DNA from: Plantibacter flavus
GTDB lineage: Bacteria > Actinomycetota > Actinomycetes > Actinomycetales > Microbacteriaceae
Reading direction: 5' to 3'
DNA length: 64,000 nucleotides
NCBI RefSeq assembly: GCF_002024505.1
Contig: NZ_CP019402.1
Span: forward strand, 496,001-560,000
Shown here: positions 1 through 8,540 of the stretch, one piece after another
Layout of the letters: every line of letters starts with the position of its first letter
Numbering within the stretch: the stretch's first letter is position 1
Made by a program: the position numbers and the translations under genes
The notes under the pieces: generated by a model
Database searches by the model: none
What the model was told of the DNA's origin: nothing
Seen by the model: the letters and a program-made list of their open reading frames with translations, nothing else

Positions 1-1
1 G

Positions 2-694
2 GAGGACTTCGAGTCCTACCCCGACGACGCCGCACTCCAAGCCGCCTATGTGCGCAACACGGGCGGCGGAGCGATCACGCCGACGCTCACGAGCAACCCC
101 GACTCGGGGTCGCAGGCGATGTCGGCCGCCTACGACCTCGCCGGTCCCGGCTACGCCGGTGTCGTCCGGACCTTCCAGACGCCGCAGGACTGGTGGGGGT
201 ACAGCGGGCTCGAGCTCTGGGTGCAGGGGACGCCGGGCGACGACGTCACCGTCCAGTTCGTGACGCGTGGGACGTACTGGGAGACGATCGCGCCCATCGT
301 GGGCGAAGGCTGGCAGCTGGTCGAGATCCCGTTCTCGGACTTCGCCCCGCCGGCGTGGGCGGGTGAGGCGGCGTTCGACCCCACCTCCGTCACCCAGATC
401 GGGTTCTACCTCGGTGGCGAGGGGACCGGCACGCTGCTGGTCGACGACGTCACCACGATCGTCGCTGCGGTGGACCCGGGACCGGGCACGGGCGAGCCGG
501 GTACGGGACAACCGGGCACCGGGCAGCCTGGCACCGGCGAGGTCGGCGGATCGGGCACCGGCGTCACCGACGCTCCCGCGGGCGACCTCGCCCGCACCGG
601 CCTGGAGGCCGCACCCTGGATCATCGGTGCGCTCGCCCTGCTGGCGTTCGGCGGTCTGCTGCTGTTCCGCGGTCGTCGGCGGGTGCACGGATGA
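2..694 (+). CDS. C-terminal part of a cell-wall-anchored carbohydrate-binding protein (partial)
   Basis: The reading frame is open from the left edge, so the true start lies outside the window. The visible part (about 230 residues) begins with a jelly-roll domain resembling the CBM11-type carbohydrate-binding modules found at the end of glycoside hydrolases. A Gly/Pro/Thr-rich linker with repeated PGTG units follows, and then a sorting signal: LARTG, a hydrophobic segment and a terminal Arg-rich tail. LAxTG signals are known substrates of class E-like sortases in high-GC actinobacteria, so the protein is probably exported and attached to the wall. The catalytic part, if any, is not visible. 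It overlaps manA by 4 bases, which may link it to mannose-containing substrates (inference). Confidence 0.8.
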   Translation, partial: EDFESYPDDAALQAAYVRNTGGGAITPTLTSNPDSGSQAMSAAYDLAGPGYAGVVRTFQTPQDWWGYSGLELWVQGTPGDDVTVQFVTRGTYWETIAPIVGEGWQLVEIPFSDFAPPAWAGEAAFDPTSVTQIGFYLGGEGTGTLLVDDVTTIVAAVDPGPGTGEPGTGQPGTGQPGTGEVGGSGTGVTDAPAGDLARTGLEAAPWIIGALALLAFGGLLLFRGRRRVHG

Positions 695-1869
695 CCCTGC
701 ACCGCATCACGAGCGACCCCCGACGGTACGCGTGGGGTTCGACGACGGCCATCCCGGAGCTATTCGGTGTGCCGGCCGACGGTTCGCCCCAGGCCGAGCT
801 CTGGCTCGGGGCGCACCCCGACAGCGTGACCACCCTCGTCGACGCGGAGGAGGGCGGCCCCGCGAGCCTCAACGACTGGATCGCTTCGGACCCCGACGCG
901 GCCCTGGGTGGACGGGACCGATTGCCCTTCCTGCTCAAGCTCCTGGCCGCGGCTGGTCCTTTGTCCCTCCAGGTCCACCCCACCCCCGACCGCGCCAGGG
1001 CCGGGTTCGCGGATGAGGAGCGCCGGGGCGTGCCCCGGGACGCACCGCACCGGAACTACAAGGACGCCTCGCACAAGCCGGAGATCATCGTCGCCCTCCA
1101 GGACGGCTTCCGTGCACTGTGCGGATTCCGTGCGACCGACCGGTCGCAGGCGTTGCTCGTCCACCTCGCCGGCCTCGTCGAGGGGACCGACCGGCGGGTG
1201 CTCGAGACACTGGCGGGGCAGCTGCTCGACGCCGGTCTGGAACACACTGTGCGGGCGGTGCTCGAACGGCGGACGCCCGGCGTGGTCGCCGCCGTCGTGT
1301 CGGCCGCGCGTGCCGACACCGGTCACCGGCCCTGGGCGGCCGAGCGCGAGCTCGTCCGGCAACTCGCCGAGGAGTATCCGGGTGACCCGGGAATCGTCGT
1401 CGCGGTGCTCCTCAACCTCGTCTCATTGCAGGAGGGCGAGGCGTTGTTCCTGCCCGCGGGCAACATCCACGCCTACCTCTCCGGTTTCGGGGTCGAGGTC
1501 ATGGCCTCAAGCGACAACGTGCTCCGTGGCGGGCTGACGCCGAAACACGTCGACGTCCCGGAACTGCTCGCCGTCCTCGAGTTCGAACCGGTGCCGGTCC
1601 CGTTCGTCGAGCCGGTCGTCCGGCCGGAGGGCGGGCTCGTCTACCCGGTGCCGGTCGACGACTTCGAACTCGTCAAGGTCGACCGGGGGACGGCGGGCGA
1701 CCTCGCTCGCGGCAGGGCGGCCGTGATCGTCGTGACCGCCGGTACCGCGCGCGTCGAGCAGGGTCCGGACGCGTTGGTGCTCGAACGCGGTGCGGCGGTG
1801 TTCGTCTCGCCGGGCCCGGAGCCGGTGACCGTGTCCGCGGACGGGACGGTGTTCGTCGCCACCGGCTGA
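691..1869 (+). CDS. manA: Mannose-6-phosphate isomerase, class I
   Basis: Interconverts fructose 6-phosphate and mannose 6-phosphate, feeding GDP-mannose or allowing mannose catabolism; cytoplasmic zinc enzyme. The 392 residues match the usual class I length. Visible zinc and active-site motifs are QVHP near residue 94, YKDASHKPE near 122-130 and NIHAYLSG near 259, followed by the C-terminal cupin half. The ATG overlaps the stop of the upstream surface protein (ATGA), which indicates translational coupling. It lies a few kilobases from wecE and a glycosyltransferase, so a role in supplying sugars for surface glycans is plausible but not shown. Confidence 0.95.
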   Translation: MTLHRITSDPRRYAWGSTTAIPELFGVPADGSPQAELWLGAHPDSVTTLVDAEEGGPASLNDWIASDPDAALGGRDRLPFLLKLLAAAGPLSLQVHPTPDRARAGFADEERRGVPRDAPHRNYKDASHKPEIIVALQDGFRALCGFRATDRSQALLVHLAGLVEGTDRRVLETLAGQLLDAGLEHTVRAVLERRTPGVVAAVVSAARADTGHRPWAAERELVRQLAEEYPGDPGIVVAVLLNLVSLQEGEALFLPAGNIHAYLSGFGVEVMASSDNVLRGGLTPKHVDVPELLAVLEFEPVPVPFVEPVVRPEGGLVYPVPVDDFELVKVDRGTAGDLARGRAAVIVVTAGTARVEQGPDALVLERGAAVFVSPGPEPVTVSADGTVFVATG

Positions 1870-1886
1870 CCGGCCAGACTGGACCC

Positions 1887-2213
1887 ATGATCACCATCCA
1901 CCTCCGCTACCAGATCGACCCCGAGCAGCTCGACACCTTCACCGAGTACGGGCGGCGCTGGATCCGCCTCGTGAACCGGCTCGGTGGCGACCACCACGGC
2001 TACTTCCTCCCCGCGGAGGGCGACAACGACGAGGCGTTCGCGCTGTTCAGCTTCCCGTCGCTCGCCGCGTACGAGCAGTACCGCATCGCCGCGACGACGG
2101 ATCCGGAGTGCATCGAGGCCTACGAGCTCGTGCGGGGCACCGGCTGCATCGTGCGCTTCGAGCGTCGGTTCCAGACGCCGCTCTTCGGCGATGAAGCGGA
2201 CCTCCGACCCTGA
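1887..2213 (+). CDS. NIPSNAP family protein
   Basis: A 108-residue protein with the compact ferredoxin-like alpha/beta pattern of NIPSNAP or dimeric alpha-beta barrel proteins: an N-terminal strand (ITIHLRYQID), a central acidic helix and a segment FALFSFPSLAAYEQYR. Proteins of this family are usually annotated without a biochemical function. It starts 17 bases after manA and probably shares its transcript. The stop codon lies inside a 16-bp tandem repeat shared with the end of the convergent histidine-kinase gene. Confidence 0.8.
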   Translation: MITIHLRYQIDPEQLDTFTEYGRRWIRLVNRLGGDHHGYFLPAEGDNDEAFALFSFPSLAAYEQYRIAATTDPECIEAYELVRGTGCIVRFERRFQTPLFGDEADLRP

Positions 2214-2253
2214 GCCTCAGTGACCCTGAGCCTCAGTGACCCTGAGCCTCAGT
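2206..2253. repeat. Three tandem copies of a 16-bp repeat between convergent genes
   Basis: Three perfect copies of GACCCTGAGCCTCAGT occupy 2206-2221, 2222-2237 and 2238-2253. The first holds the stop codon of the NIPSNAP gene, and the last holds the stop codon of the opposite-strand kinase. The core CCCTGAGCCT resembles the left part of the CCCTGAGCCTGTCGAAGGG elements found elsewhere in the window, so this may be a degenerate, amplified piece of that repeat. Confidence 0.9.
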
Positions 2254-3331
2254 AGGGCGCGCGGAACGTCAGGGTGAACCGGGTCGGCGCGTCCTCGGTG
2301 AGGAGGGACCCGTTCAGGAGTTCGGCGCGTTCGCTCAAGCCGACGAGGCCGTGGCCCGCGGACGACCACGAGCTGTCCGACGCGCGTGCGGGGCGGGCGT
2401 TCCGGATGACCACGGTGACCTCGTCGGCGGAGGCTTCCGCGCGCACGTCGACCGCGGCGCCCGGCGCATGCTTGCGCGCGTTCGTCAGCCCCTCCTGCAC
2501 CGTCCGGTAGATCGCACGCTGCAACGGTGCGGGGAGGCCGTCCGGCAACTCGATGGCGGAGGTGACGGCGATGCCGCTCTCCGCGATCAACCGGGCGAGG
2601 TCGTCGACCGTCGGTTGCGGGGCCAGCGGCGCGTGTCCGGTCTCCGCGCGCAGCAGTGTCACCATGTCCCGCAGCTCGTCGAGCGTGCGCGACGCGAGCG
2701 AACGGATCGTCACCGCCATCCGCTTCGTCCCGGGTTCCTCGGTCTGCACCTGGATCGCGCCGGCCTGGACGGCGATCAGACTGACCTGGTGGGAGACGAC
2801 GTCGTGCATCTCCCGGGCGATGCGCGTGCGCTCCTCGACGAGGACATCGGAGGCGATGCGCGCCCGCTCGCTGCGTCGGACCTGTTCGAGGTCGCGGATG
2901 CGGTCGAACAGCTCGCGGCGGGTGCGCACGAGCAGGCCGAAGGCGATCGGTGCCGCAGCGTAGAGCGCGGCGTACACCATGGAGAGGATCGTGTAGTTGG
3001 GCGACGTCCACCCCCACCACGGCACCGCGGCGAGGACGAAGACCACGGCGCCCGTCGTGACGAGCCGCCAGCGTCGCCGTTCCCGCACCGCGACGGAGAA
3101 GAGCGATGCCAAGCCGGCGAGGGTGGCGAGGTTGAGGGTGAAGGCCGGCACAGCCAGGAGGAGCGACAGCCACGGCCAGCGTCGCCGGAAGACCAGGCCG
3201 ACGGCAGCGGCGATCGCCAGGCCGGACTCCCAGGGGGTCGCCCACTCGAGCGTCGTCAGGCTCTCGACGGCCGCCGCCGCGATGAGGGCGAGTTCGAGGA
3301 GGACCGACCAGAGCCGGGAGCGCGGCTTCAC
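2249..3331 (-). CDS. Two-component sensor histidine kinase (HisKA_3 / NarL-partner type)
   Basis: Membrane sensor kinase of 360 residues. The N-terminal part has about four to five hydrophobic segments. A dimerisation and phosphoacceptor helix REMHDVVSHQ follows, with the phosphorylated His near residue 176, and then an HATPase_c domain with an N-box-like EGLTNARKHA and a G-box GHGLVGLSERAELL. This HDxxxHQ pattern is the HisKA_3 class that pairs with NarL/FixJ regulators. The GTG start overlaps the stop of the response-regulator gene by 4 bases, so the two are cotranscribed and form one system. The signal is unknown; no large extracellular sensor domain is visible. Confidence 0.93.
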   Translation of the reverse strand: MKPRSRLWSVLLELALIAAAAVESLTTLEWATPWESGLAIAAAVGLVFRRRWPWLSLLLAVPAFTLNLATLAGLASLFSVAVRERRRWRLVTTGAVVFVLAAVPWWGWTSPNYTILSMVYAALYAAAPIAFGLLVRTRRELFDRIRDLEQVRRSERARIASDVLVEERTRIAREMHDVVSHQVSLIAVQAGAIQVQTEEPGTKRMAVTIRSLASRTLDELRDMVTLLRAETGHAPLAPQPTVDDLARLIAESGIAVTSAIELPDGLPAPLQRAIYRTVQEGLTNARKHAPGAAVDVRAEASADEVTVVIRNARPARASDSSWSSAGHGLVGLSERAELLNGSLLTEDAPTRFTLTFRAPY

Positions 3332-3984
3332 CGCGGGGCCGCCTCGTCGCCGCGGACCCCGGCACGCTCGGCGATGATGGCGGCTTCGAGTCGGGTCGTC
3401 ACCTCGAGTTTGCCGAGGATCGCACTCACGTGGTCCTTCACGGTGGCGCGGCTGAGGTGCAGTACCTCGCCGATCTCAGAGTTGGACGCACCGGTCCGGA
3501 GCGCCGCGAGCACCTCCTGTTCGCGGCCCGTCAGCCCGGACAGTCGCTTCGCCGCCTCGCGGTCGGCGGCGCGGGCGAATCCGCCGACGAGCGTCCGGGA
3601 CACCTGCGGGGACAGCACGATGCCGCCCGCGGAGAGGGATCGGAGCAGCATGGGGAGCTGCTCCGGGTCCGTGTCCTTCACGAGGAACCCCGCGGCGCCA
3701 CTGCGGAGGGCGCGTGCGATGTAGTCGTCGGAGTCGAAGGTGGTCAGGATCGCGACGACGGGTGGGTCGTCCCAGGTCTGCAGTTCGTCGAGGATGTCGA
3801 GCCCGTTGCGCCCTGGCATGCGGACGTCCAGGAGCACGACGTCGGGACGGCTCGAGCGGATCGCCTCCACGGCGTCGACCCCGTCGACCGAGGCGACGAC
3901 CTCGATGTCCTCGACGGCACCCAGGATGAGTTCGAATCCGGACCGTACCAACGCCTCGTCGTCGACGATGGCCACTCCGATCAC
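3328..3984 (-). CDS. Two-component response regulator, NarL/FixJ family
   Basis: DNA-binding partner of the adjacent kinase, 218 residues. The receiver domain shows the acidic pair Asp8/Asp9, the phosphoacceptor Asp53 in VVLLDVRMPG and the conserved Lys in LVKDT. The C-terminal LuxR-type helix-turn-helix reads LTGREQEVLAALRTG and SRATVKDHVSAIL. It starts with GTG at 3984 and is first in the two-gene operon. Regulators of this type usually control membrane or cell-envelope stress genes and often their own operon; the target here is not evident. Confidence 0.95.
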   Translation of the reverse strand: MIGVAIVDDEALVRSGFELILGAVEDIEVVASVDGVDAVEAIRSSRPDVVLLDVRMPGRNGLDILDELQTWDDPPVVAILTTFDSDDYIARALRSGAAGFLVKDTDPEQLPMLLRSLSAGGIVLSPQVSRTLVGGFARAADREAAKRLSGLTGREQEVLAALRTGASNSEIGEVLHLSRATVKDHVSAILGKLEVTTRLEAAIIAERAGVRGDEAAPR

Positions 3985-4211
3985 GGTGTCCTCCTCAGCT
4001 CGACTCTCACCCTACGAGTCCGGGGAACCGGGCGGCGACGGTGGGGAGGCTGAACCCGCCAGGTGGCGGGGGTGGAATAGCCCGCAGCAGGATGTGGACC
4101 GCGCCCGCCGAGGCGGAGACTGAATCGCTTGGTCCCGTGGAGCGGTACCTGGCGCGTCCGGCATCGACGATGTCGGACGGACGATGGGGGAGTACGCATG
4201 GGGGACGTCAC

Positions 4212-4364
4212 GTGAGGTCACGACAGGGGAGCGGCACGCGCCGCCGGACCGGCGTTGACGACGCTCCGACCGTCGGCATCGGGATCCTCGCGACCGTCGG
4301 CGTCATCCTGTTGGTGGTCCTCGCCGGCGCGTTCGTCACGGCCCTGGCCCTCGGTGGCCGTTGA
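4212..4364 (+). CDS. Small single-span membrane protein (predicted)
   Basis: A 50-residue reading frame starting at GTG 4212, preceded by a GGGGGA ribosome-binding site about 7 bases upstream. The N-terminus is basic (SRQGSGTRRR). One hydrophobic segment (VGIGILATVGVILLVVLAGAF) fills most of the rest. Its TGA shares one base with the ATG of wecE, which suggests translational coupling. No family is recognised. An in-frame ATG at 4170 is an alternative start. Its position just ahead of two surface-sugar genes hints at a role in that pathway, but this is inference. Confidence 0.55.
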   Translation: MRSRQGSGTRRRTGVDDAPTVGIGILATVGVILLVVLAGAFVTALALGGR

Positions 4365-5578
4365 TGGTCGAGGTCTCCCTCGCGCAGCGGATCCCGCTGT
4401 CGAAGCCCTTCCGCGCGGCCGGTGAGCTCGAACAGCTCGAACACGTCCTCGCCGGAGACCACGTCCATGGCGACGGAGTCTTCACCGCGTCGGCCTCCGA
4501 GCGCCTCCGGAACGTCACGGGCGCGCCGCACGTGCTCCTGACCACCTCGGGGACCCATGCGCTCGAGATGATGACCCGCCTGATCGGCGTCGGTCCCGGC
4601 GACGAGGTCATCCTGCCGACCTTCACCTTCCCGTCGGCGGCGAACGCGGTGGTCCTCGCCGGTGCGACGCCCGTCTTCGTCGACAGCGACCCGGTGACGG
4701 GCAACCTTGATCCCCAGCACGTCGCCGACGCCATCGGACCACGCACGCGGGCGATCTCCGTCATGCACTACGGCGGCGTCCCCGTGGACGTGCCGGCGTT
4801 CCAGCAGCTCACGGCCGAGCACGGGCTGCACCTGCTCGAGGACAACGCGCACGGCCTCGGGGTCGCGGGCGACGGTGTCCGCCTCGGCACGGTCGGAGCG
4901 ATGGCGGCCCAGAGCTTCCACGACACGAAGAACGTGCACTGCGGCGAGGGCGGTGCCCTGCTCATCTCCGACGAGACCGTCCTGCTGCACGCGGAGATCA
5001 TGCGCGAGAAAGGGACCGATCGCGCACAGTTCCTCCGCGGGCAGGTCGACAAGTACAGCTGGGCGGACCTCGGGTCGAGCTACCTGCCGAGCGAGCTCAA
5101 CGCCGCCGTCCTCGACGCCCAGCTCCGCGAGTTCGACGTCATCCAGGGGCATCGGCACCGCATCTGGGACCGCTACGCGGCCGAACTCGCCGAGTGGGCG
5201 CACGATCGCGGCGCGACACTCATGGACCCACCCGGTGGCGTGCACGCCGCGCACCTGTTCTTCCTCCTGCTCCCGGATGCGCAGGTGCAGCAGGAGCTCC
5301 TGCTGCACCTCCAAGCGCACGGTGTCGGTGCCGCCTTCCACTACGTGCCGCTGCACTCGAGCGCTGCGGGTCGGCGCTACGGCAGAGTGGTCACCGAGCC
5401 GCAGCACGCGGTCCGGTTCGCCGAGCGTCTCGTCCGGCTCCCGTTGTGGCCCGCCATGACGGACGACGAGGTGGACCGGGTCATCACGGCGGTCCGCGCA
5501 TTCGGACCAGTGACACCAGCAGCACCCGCCGCACCTGCGGTGACGGCATCGACGGGACGGGACTCCAGATGGGCATGA
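4364..5578 (+). CDS. wecE: dTDP-4-amino-4,6-dideoxygalactose transaminase (WecE/RffA type)
   Basis: PLP-dependent DegT/DnrJ/EryC1/StrS aminotransferase of 404 residues. In the WecE family it converts dTDP-4-keto-6-deoxyglucose to dTDP-4-amino-4,6-dideoxygalactose (dTDP-Fuc4N) with glutamate. The diagnostic PLP-lysine segment SFHDTKNVHCGEGGALLI and the following REKGTDRAQFLRGQVDKY and GSSYLPSEL stretches match WecE closely. The start is taken at ATG 4364; a TTG one codon earlier is possible. It overlaps the next gene, a glycosyltransferase, suggesting that the amino sugar is used in a surface glycan. No other enterobacterial-common-antigen genes are present. Confidence 0.9.
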   Translation: MVEVSLAQRIPLSKPFRAAGELEQLEHVLAGDHVHGDGVFTASASERLRNVTGAPHVLLTTSGTHALEMMTRLIGVGPGDEVILPTFTFPSAANAVVLAGATPVFVDSDPVTGNLDPQHVADAIGPRTRAISVMHYGGVPVDVPAFQQLTAEHGLHLLEDNAHGLGVAGDGVRLGTVGAMAAQSFHDTKNVHCGEGGALLISDETVLLHAEIMREKGTDRAQFLRGQVDKYSWADLGSSYLPSELNAAVLDAQLREFDVIQGHRHRIWDRYAAELAEWAHDRGATLMDPPGGVHAAHLFFLLLPDAQVQQELLLHLQAHGVGAAFHYVPLHSSAAGRRYGRVVTEPQHAVRFAERLVRLPLWPAMTDDEVDRVITAVRAFGPVTPAAPAAPAVTASTGRDSRWA

Positions 5579-6801
5579 TCGGGCAGGGGCTCCGTGCCAT
5601 CCGTGGCGAAGGCGTCAGGTCGACGCTCTGGCGCGCCGTGCACTTCGCCGACGGACGGTTCAATCCGATGCGGCGCAAGCCGACGGACCTGTACCCGAGC
5701 GACGCCATCGCCGCGGACTGGACGGTGCCGCGGAACTTCAACGCCGCCGAGTTCCCGGAGCGCCCGTACGACGTGGCGTGGTTGATCTCACCGCCGAGCC
5801 GGACCTCGGGCGGCCACCAGAACGCCTTCCGGTTCATGGAGTTCCTCGAGCGCGCCGGGCATCGGCTCACGATCTACCTGTACCAGGCCTCGGCTCAGCC
5901 CGCGGTCGACATCCCCGGGATCCGGGCGATGATGGCCGCGAGCAGCGCGTACCCGGAGCTGCAGGCCGACATCGTCCGGTACGACCCCTCGACCGGGATC
6001 GCGCCGGGCGTGGACGTCGTCGTCTCCTCCGACTGGCAGACGGCCTACCCCGCCTTCCGCTACGAGGGTCCGGCCAAGCGGTTCTCCTTCGTGCAGGACT
6101 TCGAACCGTGGTTCTACCCGGCCAGCAGCGAGTACGTCCTCGCGGAGAACACCTACCGGTTCGGGTTCCACGGCTTCTCCGCAGGGCCGTGGCTCGCGCA
6201 GAAGGTCGCGGACGAGTACGGGATGAGCTGCGACCACTTCGACTACTCGGTCGACAAGCAGCACTACTCGCATGTGAACGACGCGCCCCGCACCGAGATC
6301 CTGTTCTACGCCCGCCCGCCGACACCTCGACGCGGCTGGGAGATCGGCGAGCTCGCCCTGACCGAGTTCCACCGACTGCGCCCCGACATCACGATCAACC
6401 TCGTCGGCTGGGACATGTCGGGATACGAGACCGGCTTCCCGTTCGTCAACCGGTCGGCGATGGACATCTCGGAGCTCAACGCGGTCTACAACCGGTGTGC
6501 CGCGGGCCTCGTCCTCTCGCTGACCGACATGTCGTTGCTGCCGCTCGAGATCATGTCCTCCGGGGTCGTGCCCGTCGTCAACGACAGCCCGAACACGACC
6601 GGGGTCCTCGACAGCCGGCACATCGAGTACGTCCCGCTGTCGCCCGCGGCCATCGCGCGTCGCCTCGTCGACATCATCGAGCGGCCCGACGCGGTCGAGC
6701 ACGCCAAACGCATCTCGGCGTCGATCACCGCCGCGGACTGGTCCGACCCGGGCACACAGTTCGTGGCGCAGTTCGAGCGCGCGATGCGAACGTCGATCTG
6801 A
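5569..6801 (+). CDS. WsaF-like glycosyltransferase (GT4 fold)
   Basis: Predicted cytoplasmic glycosyltransferase of 410 residues with two Rossmann-like halves. The segment SFVQDFEPWFYPASSEYVLAE and the preceding VVVSSDWQTAY resemble WsaF-type rhamnosyltransferases. The C-terminal half has the donor-binding pattern SLTDMSLLPLEIMSSGVVPVVND typical of GT4 enzymes. ATG 5569 is chosen; ATG 5575, which overlaps the wecE stop (ATGA), is equally credible. Coupled with wecE, it probably adds a deoxy- or amino-deoxy-sugar to a wall or S-layer glycan. The exact donor cannot be read from sequence. Confidence 0.85.
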   Translation: MGMIGQGLRAIRGEGVRSTLWRAVHFADGRFNPMRRKPTDLYPSDAIAADWTVPRNFNAAEFPERPYDVAWLISPPSRTSGGHQNAFRFMEFLERAGHRLTIYLYQASAQPAVDIPGIRAMMAASSAYPELQADIVRYDPSTGIAPGVDVVVSSDWQTAYPAFRYEGPAKRFSFVQDFEPWFYPASSEYVLAENTYRFGFHGFSAGPWLAQKVADEYGMSCDHFDYSVDKQHYSHVNDAPRTEILFYARPPTPRRGWEIGELALTEFHRLRPDITINLVGWDMSGYETGFPFVNRSAMDISELNAVYNRCAAGLVLSLTDMSLLPLEIMSSGVVPVVNDSPNTTGVLDSRHIEYVPLSPAAIARRLVDIIERPDAVEHAKRISASITAADWSDPGTQFVAQFERAMRTSI

Positions 6802-6816
6802 CAAGTCTCCGCCGCG

Positions 6817-7323
6817 TCAGCCCGCCCGCACCTGTCGGCCACGCGAGTCGATGTCGGGCACCGTGGGGGTGGTCGCCGCTTCGCGCGAGCCGAGGACGGT
6901 GAGCGCATGCTCGACCGCCTCACGCACGCTCAAGCCGGTCGCCGTGAGGGTGTTCAGCTGCGCGAGGGCCTCGGGGTCCACGATGACGACCGAGACGGGC
7001 GATTCGGGCCCCGCCTCGCCCACGGCGGACCCGGCGCGAGCCCGACGGGTGGCGAGCCCGCGAGCGATCCACGCCCGGTTCCGCTCGACGTCGATCTTCA
7101 ACAACCGTTTGTTGTTCCGGACCCGTTCGGCGACGAGTCTGCCCTCGTGGATGTCGGAGTACACCTGCCAGCGCGGGTAGAGGAGTCGGGTCGCGAGGTC
7201 GGTCGGTCGCAGGGGCTCGGGGAGGTCGTCGATGAAGTCCTGCAGCACGGCGTCCGCGAGCGCGGCGCGGAGCGGTCGCCGCTGCAGCACGTCATCGGGC
7301 GAGGTTGGGAACGGCAGGGTCAT
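6817..7323 (-). CDS. Conserved hypothetical protein with possible DNA-binding segment
   Basis: No family is recognised with confidence. The 168-residue product starts at ATG 7323 (MTLPFPTSPDD). An upstream extension to 7437 reads like non-coding sequence and was not used. Residues roughly 30-85 (RPTDLATRLLYPRWQVYSDI, then RVRNNKRLLKIDVERN) look like a small helical, possibly excisionase-like DNA-binding unit. The C-terminal half carries a strand/helix segment (VSVVIVDPEALAQLN). It ends 15 bases from the convergent glycosyltransferase gene and has no operon partner. Confidence 0.6.
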   Translation of the reverse strand: MTLPFPTSPDDVLQRRPLRAALADAVLQDFIDDLPEPLRPTDLATRLLYPRWQVYSDIHEGRLVAERVRNNKRLLKIDVERNRAWIARGLATRRARAGSAVGEAGPESPVSVVIVDPEALAQLNTLTATGLSVREAVEHALTVLGSREAATTPTVPDIDSRGRQVRAG

Positions 7324-7501
7324 GGGGATCCGGTGGTCAAGGGTCGGGTGTGATCCAGTGTCGCTCCGGGTCCTGGGTCCGAGATGGATCCCGCCTGGAA
7401 ACCACCCCGGAACCAACCCCTGCAAGCCGTTGACCATGCAGGTGCCGGTTTCATCGCACGGACCTGATCGGCAGCACGGCGAGTCCGCCCAGGACGAGAG
7501 C

Positions 7502-8017
7502 TCAGGCCCGTGAGCGTTGCTTCCAGCCGGTGAGCCGCTGGAAGCGCCGGCCGTCGATCGGGACGGTGCGGTCGATCATCGAGAGCGTGGCCCGGTGGGT
7601 CCCGCCGATGACCCGGGTGGCCTGCTCGGTGGCGGCCGCGACGCGTTTGGCGACCATACCGACCGTGCTGGCTTCACCCTTGAACCCCCACACCGTCGTC
7701 GTGTGGAGGACGGAGCCGTGCTCGGTCGGCCGTACGGCGACGGGCACCGCGCACCGGGCGAACGGCCGGCGCACGCCGAGTAGCGAGAGGAGCGGCACGA
7801 CCTCCAGAGCGAACCCGCTCCAGTTCGAGGCGGCGTCGTCGCCGATGACGGCGTAGCGGATGGTCCAGGGGTCGGCGGTGAACTCCTCTGGAGCCACGGC
7901 GAAGCCGTCCGCCTGCAGCGTCGACAGCATGGCCGTCAGGGTGTCGTTCGGTGGAAGCGGTGAGACGACCTCATGGAAGCGCACCATCGATCCCACGGAG
8001 AATGCGTGGCCGCTCAC
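7502..8017 (-). CDS. Conserved hypothetical protein (171 aa)
   Basis: Function not recognised. The product is a mixed alpha/beta protein without a signal peptide or clear membrane span. One moderately hydrophobic stretch (GFALEVVPLLSLLG) lies near the middle, and the C-terminus is basic. Start is GTG 8017. It lies 10 bases downstream of another small unknown gene on the same strand, so the two probably form an operon. Confidence 0.6.
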   Translation of the reverse strand: MSGHAFSVGSMVRFHEVVSPLPPNDTLTAMLSTLQADGFAVAPEEFTADPWTIRYAVIGDDAASNWSGFALEVVPLLSLLGVRRPFARCAVPVAVRPTEHGSVLHTTTVWGFKGEASTVGMVAKRVAAATEQATRVIGGTHRATLSMIDRTVPIDGRRFQRLTGWKQRSRA

Positions 8018-8027
8018 GCCGGTGTCC

Positions 8028-8324
8028 CTACTGGTCCACCGCGTGGACGGAGAGCACGACCTGCTCCTCCGGCACGAGTGCCTCGAGTGCCTTGCGAGCG
8101 CTCGGGTAGTCGCGACCCTCGGCCTCGATGGTGCGGGTGGCGGTCGGACGGAAGACCGCGGTGCCGACGAGGTCGCCGTTCACCCGGCCACCGCCGTGCA
8201 GTCCGGCGAGGGCGTGCCCGGGAGGGGTGGAGGCGATGACAGCGGCACGCAGAGCGGCGACGTCGGGTGCGGAGGCTTCGGTGGTGATGGTCGCGCGGTC
8301 GCGGACGGTGGCGATGAGCTTCAC
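8028..8324 (-). CDS. Small conserved hypothetical protein (98 aa)
   Basis: Function not recognised. The product begins with an amphipathic strand (MKLIATVRDRATITTEAS), has a Gly-rich turn (GLHGGGRVNGD) and ends in another strand (EQVVLSVHAVD), suggesting a compact alpha/beta fold. Start is GTG 8322-8324. A GGAGG lies almost against it, closer than usual for a Shine-Dalgarno site. First gene of a likely two-gene operon with the 171-residue protein downstream. Confidence 0.6.
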   Translation of the reverse strand: MKLIATVRDRATITTEASAPDVAALRAAVIASTPPGHALAGLHGGGRVNGDLVGTAVFRPTATRTIEAEGRDYPSARKALEALVPEEQVVLSVHAVDQ

Positions 8325-8391
8325 CCCTCCAGCCTACGGAACGTCGTGAATCCGCCGCACCCCCGCCGGTCCCTGAGTACCCTCCTCCGGT

Positions 8392-8469
8392 CCCTGAGCC
8401 TGTCGAAGGGCCAACGAGCGACCTCACGAATCCGGCGCTGTTCCTCCGGCCCCTGAGCTTGTCGAAGGG
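8392..8469. repeat. Two REP-like elements upstream of the DUF222-HNH gene
   Basis: Full copies of the 19-bp element lie at 8392-8410 (CCCTGAGCCTGTCGAAGGG) and 8451-8469 (CCCTGAGCTTGTCGAAGGG). A truncated copy, GGTCCCTGAG, lies just to the left near 8369-8378. This intergenic motif is widespread in Microbacteriaceae and some other high-GC genomes. The copies sit in the 216-bp gap before the HNH gene. Confidence 0.9.
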
Positions 8470-8540
8470 CACACGAACAACTTCCACAGTCACCCTCACT
8501 CGGCATCTGGAATGTCAGTGGTCCATGGTGGACTTGTCCC

